The translations under genes and the position numbers were made by a program. Source: Bacteroidales bacterium (lineage in GTDB: Bacteria; Bacteroidota; Bacteroidia; Bacteroidales; UBA12077). From it: a DNA stretch of 64,000 nt. Of the stretch, positions 61,644-64,000 are shown piece after piece. The DNA lies in the NCBI GenBank assembly GCA_016342685.1, contig JAEINU010000004.1:310001-374000 (forward strand). Reading direction: 5' to 3'. The first letter of the stretch is position 1; every line of letters begins with the position of its first letter. Under the pieces are notes generated by a model. The model saw nothing but the letters and a program-made list of their open reading frames with translations, was not told the DNA's origin and did no database searches.

Positions 61644-63956
61644 CTATTCTTTTTTATGAAAATCTGTAATGTTATTTGATATTTTAAGCACTTTGTAAAT
61701 TTCTCCTTCAGCATTTCTAATCGGAGTATATGTCTCTGCAAAAACAAATTCTTTATTGTGAATTTTAATTTTAGAGGTTTCTTTCATTATCTTTCCAAAC
61801 ATTAATTCGCGCCAAAATTTATCATATTTAGTTTTTTGTTCGTCGGTGAATTCCATGTTGCCAGAATGATGAGTTCCTACAACTTCTTCTCTAGATAATT
61901 GCAATAAAGTTAAGTAATTATCATTTACTTTTTGAATATAACCTTCTAAATCATATTCAATTACGTAGCTTGATGTATTAAGGGCTTCAACTAATCCTTC
62001 CATTTCTGCTGTTTTTCTGGTCGATTCTTCCTGTGTTGCTTGAAGCTCTTCCATGTTTTGGCGCATTTCTTCTTCTTGAGCGGCCATTTCTTCAGCTTGT
62101 TGTTGCGATCTTTCAAGAAGTTCATTTGTCTGAATATTAACTCTTACCGACGACATAGTTGAAGCAATACTTTCAGCTAATTTCTCAATAAATTCAATCT
62201 CATGTTTTTCAAAAACATTAAATGATGCAATTTCAAGAACACCTAATACGTCATCTTCCAATTTCATCGGAACAATTAACAAACAAGAAGGACTAGCACC
62301 TCCAAGACCAGATGTAATTTCGATGTAATCTGGTGGAATATCGGTCATAAAGATGGTTTTCTTTTCAACGGCACAGGTTCCTATTAAACCTTCGCCTAGC
62401 TGAATGTGTCTTTCTAGATACTTTCTCCGGTCGTATGCAAAAGCCGAAAGTAAATTGAAATAAATCTTGTCTTTATCTTCATCATTTAATATAAATAAAC
62501 CACCCTGATTTGCTTTTAGATAGTCAACTAAGCTCATAATAATTTCAGTAGCTAAGTTTTCTAGGTTGTCGTTATTTTGGCGAAGAATATCTGCAAATTG
62601 GGCTAAACCTTCATTTAACCAACGTCGTTTTTCATCTTCCTGTTTTCTTAAGTTATTTTCTTTGTCCGCTTTTATTAAACTGTCACGCATTTCGAGAAGC
62701 GATTGACCCAATACATCTTCTGTACTCAAGAGTTCAAATTCATGATCGAGATCCCCTTTTCCTATATTATTGGCAAAGTCAACTTTATTATTTAATCCCT
62801 CAATAGAACTATTAAGAGCATCTGCCATTTCCTCAATCTCATCACCCGATTCTATTTTTATTCTCATCTTTTCGTCGATGTGTCCATTGGCAAGATGTTT
62901 TAAAAGAGATGTTATTTTGGTTAATGGATTTGTAATGCTTTTACCAATAATTGCAATAACTACTGCCATTAGTAAGATTCCAATTATTCCTACAAGCAAT
63001 GAAATTCTAAAGTTCTTGTTTGCGGTAGCCATTATAGTATCAACGGGAACCGAAATAGCAATCGACCAAGGAGTGTTTGTTTCTCCTATAAAAATTGGCG
63101 AATATGTATAGTAGGTTTCCGTTCCATTTTCGTCTTTGCTGGTATAGCTAAAACTTTCACCAGAATTAACTTTTTCGCTGATTTTCTGAGTTTTGTTGTC
63201 TTCAGGAAAGATTTCCTCAATTTTTTGATTCAAGAGATCTTTATTAGGGTGGCCAGCAATTAATCCTCCATTCGATATAATAAATGCATTACTTCCTTCA
63301 TAAGGCTTTATTTTTTCAACTAACTCCTGAAACTGCAATAGTGTTATATCAAAAGCAACAACGGCTATAAATTCACCCTTATTTACAACAACAGATTTTA
63401 AGCTTGTCATTAAAAGTGATTCTCTACTTCCGTTCGATACAACATCCATATATGGCTCATTAATAGATGGATTTAATACTTTCTTTGTTGAGGCATAAAT
63501 CGGAGAATCGCCATCTAAACTTCTTAATTCTGTTTGTTCTTTTATAATATTATTTTCTCTCCAAAAAGTATGTGAAATTCTTCCGTAAGGTAATGTCCAC
63601 TCAGGATCAACTTTACTTAATTCCCAACTTGACCATAGGGCATAAATACCTTCATTTTCTTTAAATACATTGGAGTACATTTTATGAACAAGCTCTTGCC
63701 ACTCATCTTTCCCAAAATTTTCATAAACTTTCAGTGCATCTGTTAATGCAATTACCGCATATAAGTTTGCATCAAGCTGTGCTTTTATATCTTTTGCCGT
63801 TTCCTTTACGTGTTGGTTTGTTATCTTAATAGCATCATCGTATGCCATTTTCCTGGCATTAAAGCTAATGTAACCTACAGCCACAATGTATATTATGATT
63901 GATGCAGAGATAATAAAGAGTTGTATTTTTTGTTGAATCTTTAATTTGATTTTCAT
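61644..63956 (-). CDS. Cache-HAMP-GAF-PAS sensor protein, longer paralogue
   Basis: 770 aa with the same plan: helix 12-31, double Cache domain 35-300 (WSSWELSKVDPEW, EFIAVVAFDITLLQFQELVE), helix 317-338, HAMP 339-392, GAF about 460-605 (LGEGLIGTCAVEKKTIFMTD IPP), coiled coil about 606-655 (RSQQQAEEMAAQEEEMRQNM, like its neighbour). A terminal PAS domain follows at about 657-768 (SSYVIEYDLEGYIQKVNDNY, KEFVFAETYTPIRNAEGEIY). No kinase or other output domain follows the PAS. The ligand of the Cache domain is unknown; such domains bind small organic molecules. It starts 44 bp from the window edge, so an upstream partner gene, if any, is out of view. Confidence 0.88.
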   Translation of the reverse strand: MKIKLKIQQKIQLFIISASIIIYIVAVGYISFNARKMAYDDAIKITNQHVKETAKDIKAQLDANLYAVIALTDALKVYENFGKDEWQELVHKMYSNVFKENEGIYALWSSWELSKVDPEWTLPYGRISHTFWRENNIIKEQTELRSLDGDSPIYASTKKVLNPSINEPYMDVVSNGSRESLLMTSLKSVVVNKGEFIAVVAFDITLLQFQELVEKIKPYEGSNAFIISNGGLIAGHPNKDLLNQKIEEIFPEDNKTQKISEKVNSGESFSYTSKDENGTETYYTYSPIFIGETNTPWSIAISVPVDTIMATANKNFRISLLVGIIGILLMAVVIAIIGKSITNPLTKITSLLKHLANGHIDEKMRIKIESGDEIEEMADALNSSIEGLNNKVDFANNIGKGDLDHEFELLSTEDVLGQSLLEMRDSLIKADKENNLRKQEDEKRRWLNEGLAQFADILRQNNDNLENLATEIIMSLVDYLKANQGGLFILNDEDKDKIYFNLLSAFAYDRRKYLERHIQLGEGLIGTCAVEKKTIFMTDIPPDYIEITSGLGGASPSCLLIVPMKLEDDVLGVLEIASFNVFEKHEIEFIEKLAESIASTMSSVRVNIQTNELLERSQQQAEEMAAQEEEMRQNMEELQATQEESTRKTAEMEGLVEALNTSSYVIEYDLEGYIQKVNDNYLTLLQLSREEVVGTHHSGNMEFTDEQKTKYDKFWRELMFGKIMKETSKIKIHNKEFVFAETYTPIRNAEGEIYKVLKISNNITDFHKKE

Positions 63957-64000
63957 TATGCACGAATTAAATTAGGAATCAAAATCGGTTACTATGTTTG

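Overview
The window is AT-rich chromosomal DNA from a member of the phylum Bacteroidota. The evidence is TonB-dependent receptors of the Bacteroidota type, long arrays of DUF4249 lipoproteins, a type IX secretion (T9SS) C-terminal tail, bactofilin-atpZ gene order, MacB/FtsX-like permeases without their own ATPase, and promoters with a TAnnTTTG -7 element. Having both a V-type and an F-type ATPase points to the Bacteroidales/Marinilabiliales side of the phylum, probably a marine anaerobe or facultative anaerobe; I cannot name a genus. No rRNA, tRNA, CRISPR array, insertion sequence or phage gene was seen.

Layout. (1) 1-7.8 kb: a two-component pair (NtrB-like kinase and sigma-54 activator) divergent from two paralogous FtsX-type permeases. 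The space between holds a near-consensus sigma-54 promoter and a perfect palindrome. (2) 7.8-14.6 kb, all minus strand: mnmH, an AIM24/TIGR00266 protein, a hybrid sensor kinase preceded by a Cache-like lipoprotein, and rsgA. (3) 14.6-30.7 kb, minus strand: one long probable operon. It starts with an unrecognised exported protein and a TonB-dependent receptor, continues with nine tandem DUF4249 lipoproteins (one a pseudogene), and ends with an MG2/TonB-plug-like protein. (4) 31-42 kb: housekeeping and envelope genes: xth, typA, a DUF2723 membrane protein, a SUI1-family factor, a T9SS-tailed nuclease-fold protein and a large metalloprotease-like outer membrane protein.

(5) 42.1-56.4 kb is the most striking part. 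The F-type ATPase cluster begins normally (bactofilin, atpZ, an AtpI-position membrane protein), but a complete seven-gene V/A-type ATPase operon (E, DUF2764, A, B, D, I, K) with its own promoters and terminator sits before atpB-atpE-atpF-atpH-atpA-atpG. The V-type K subunit carries the residues known as Na+ ligands in Enterococcus hirae NtpK, whereas the F-type c subunit does not show a Na+ signature. The locus may therefore encode a Na+ pump nested in an H+ ATP synthase cluster. A strong hairpin follows atpE and may set c-subunit stoichiometry. F-type beta and epsilon (atpD, atpC) are not in the window.

(6) 56.4-64 kb: a papain-family lipoprotein protease, an AlbA_2-domain protein, a TPR protein, and two tandem Cache-HAMP-GAF sensor proteins without a recognisable output domain.

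All family assignments come from reading motifs by eye; no database search was run.
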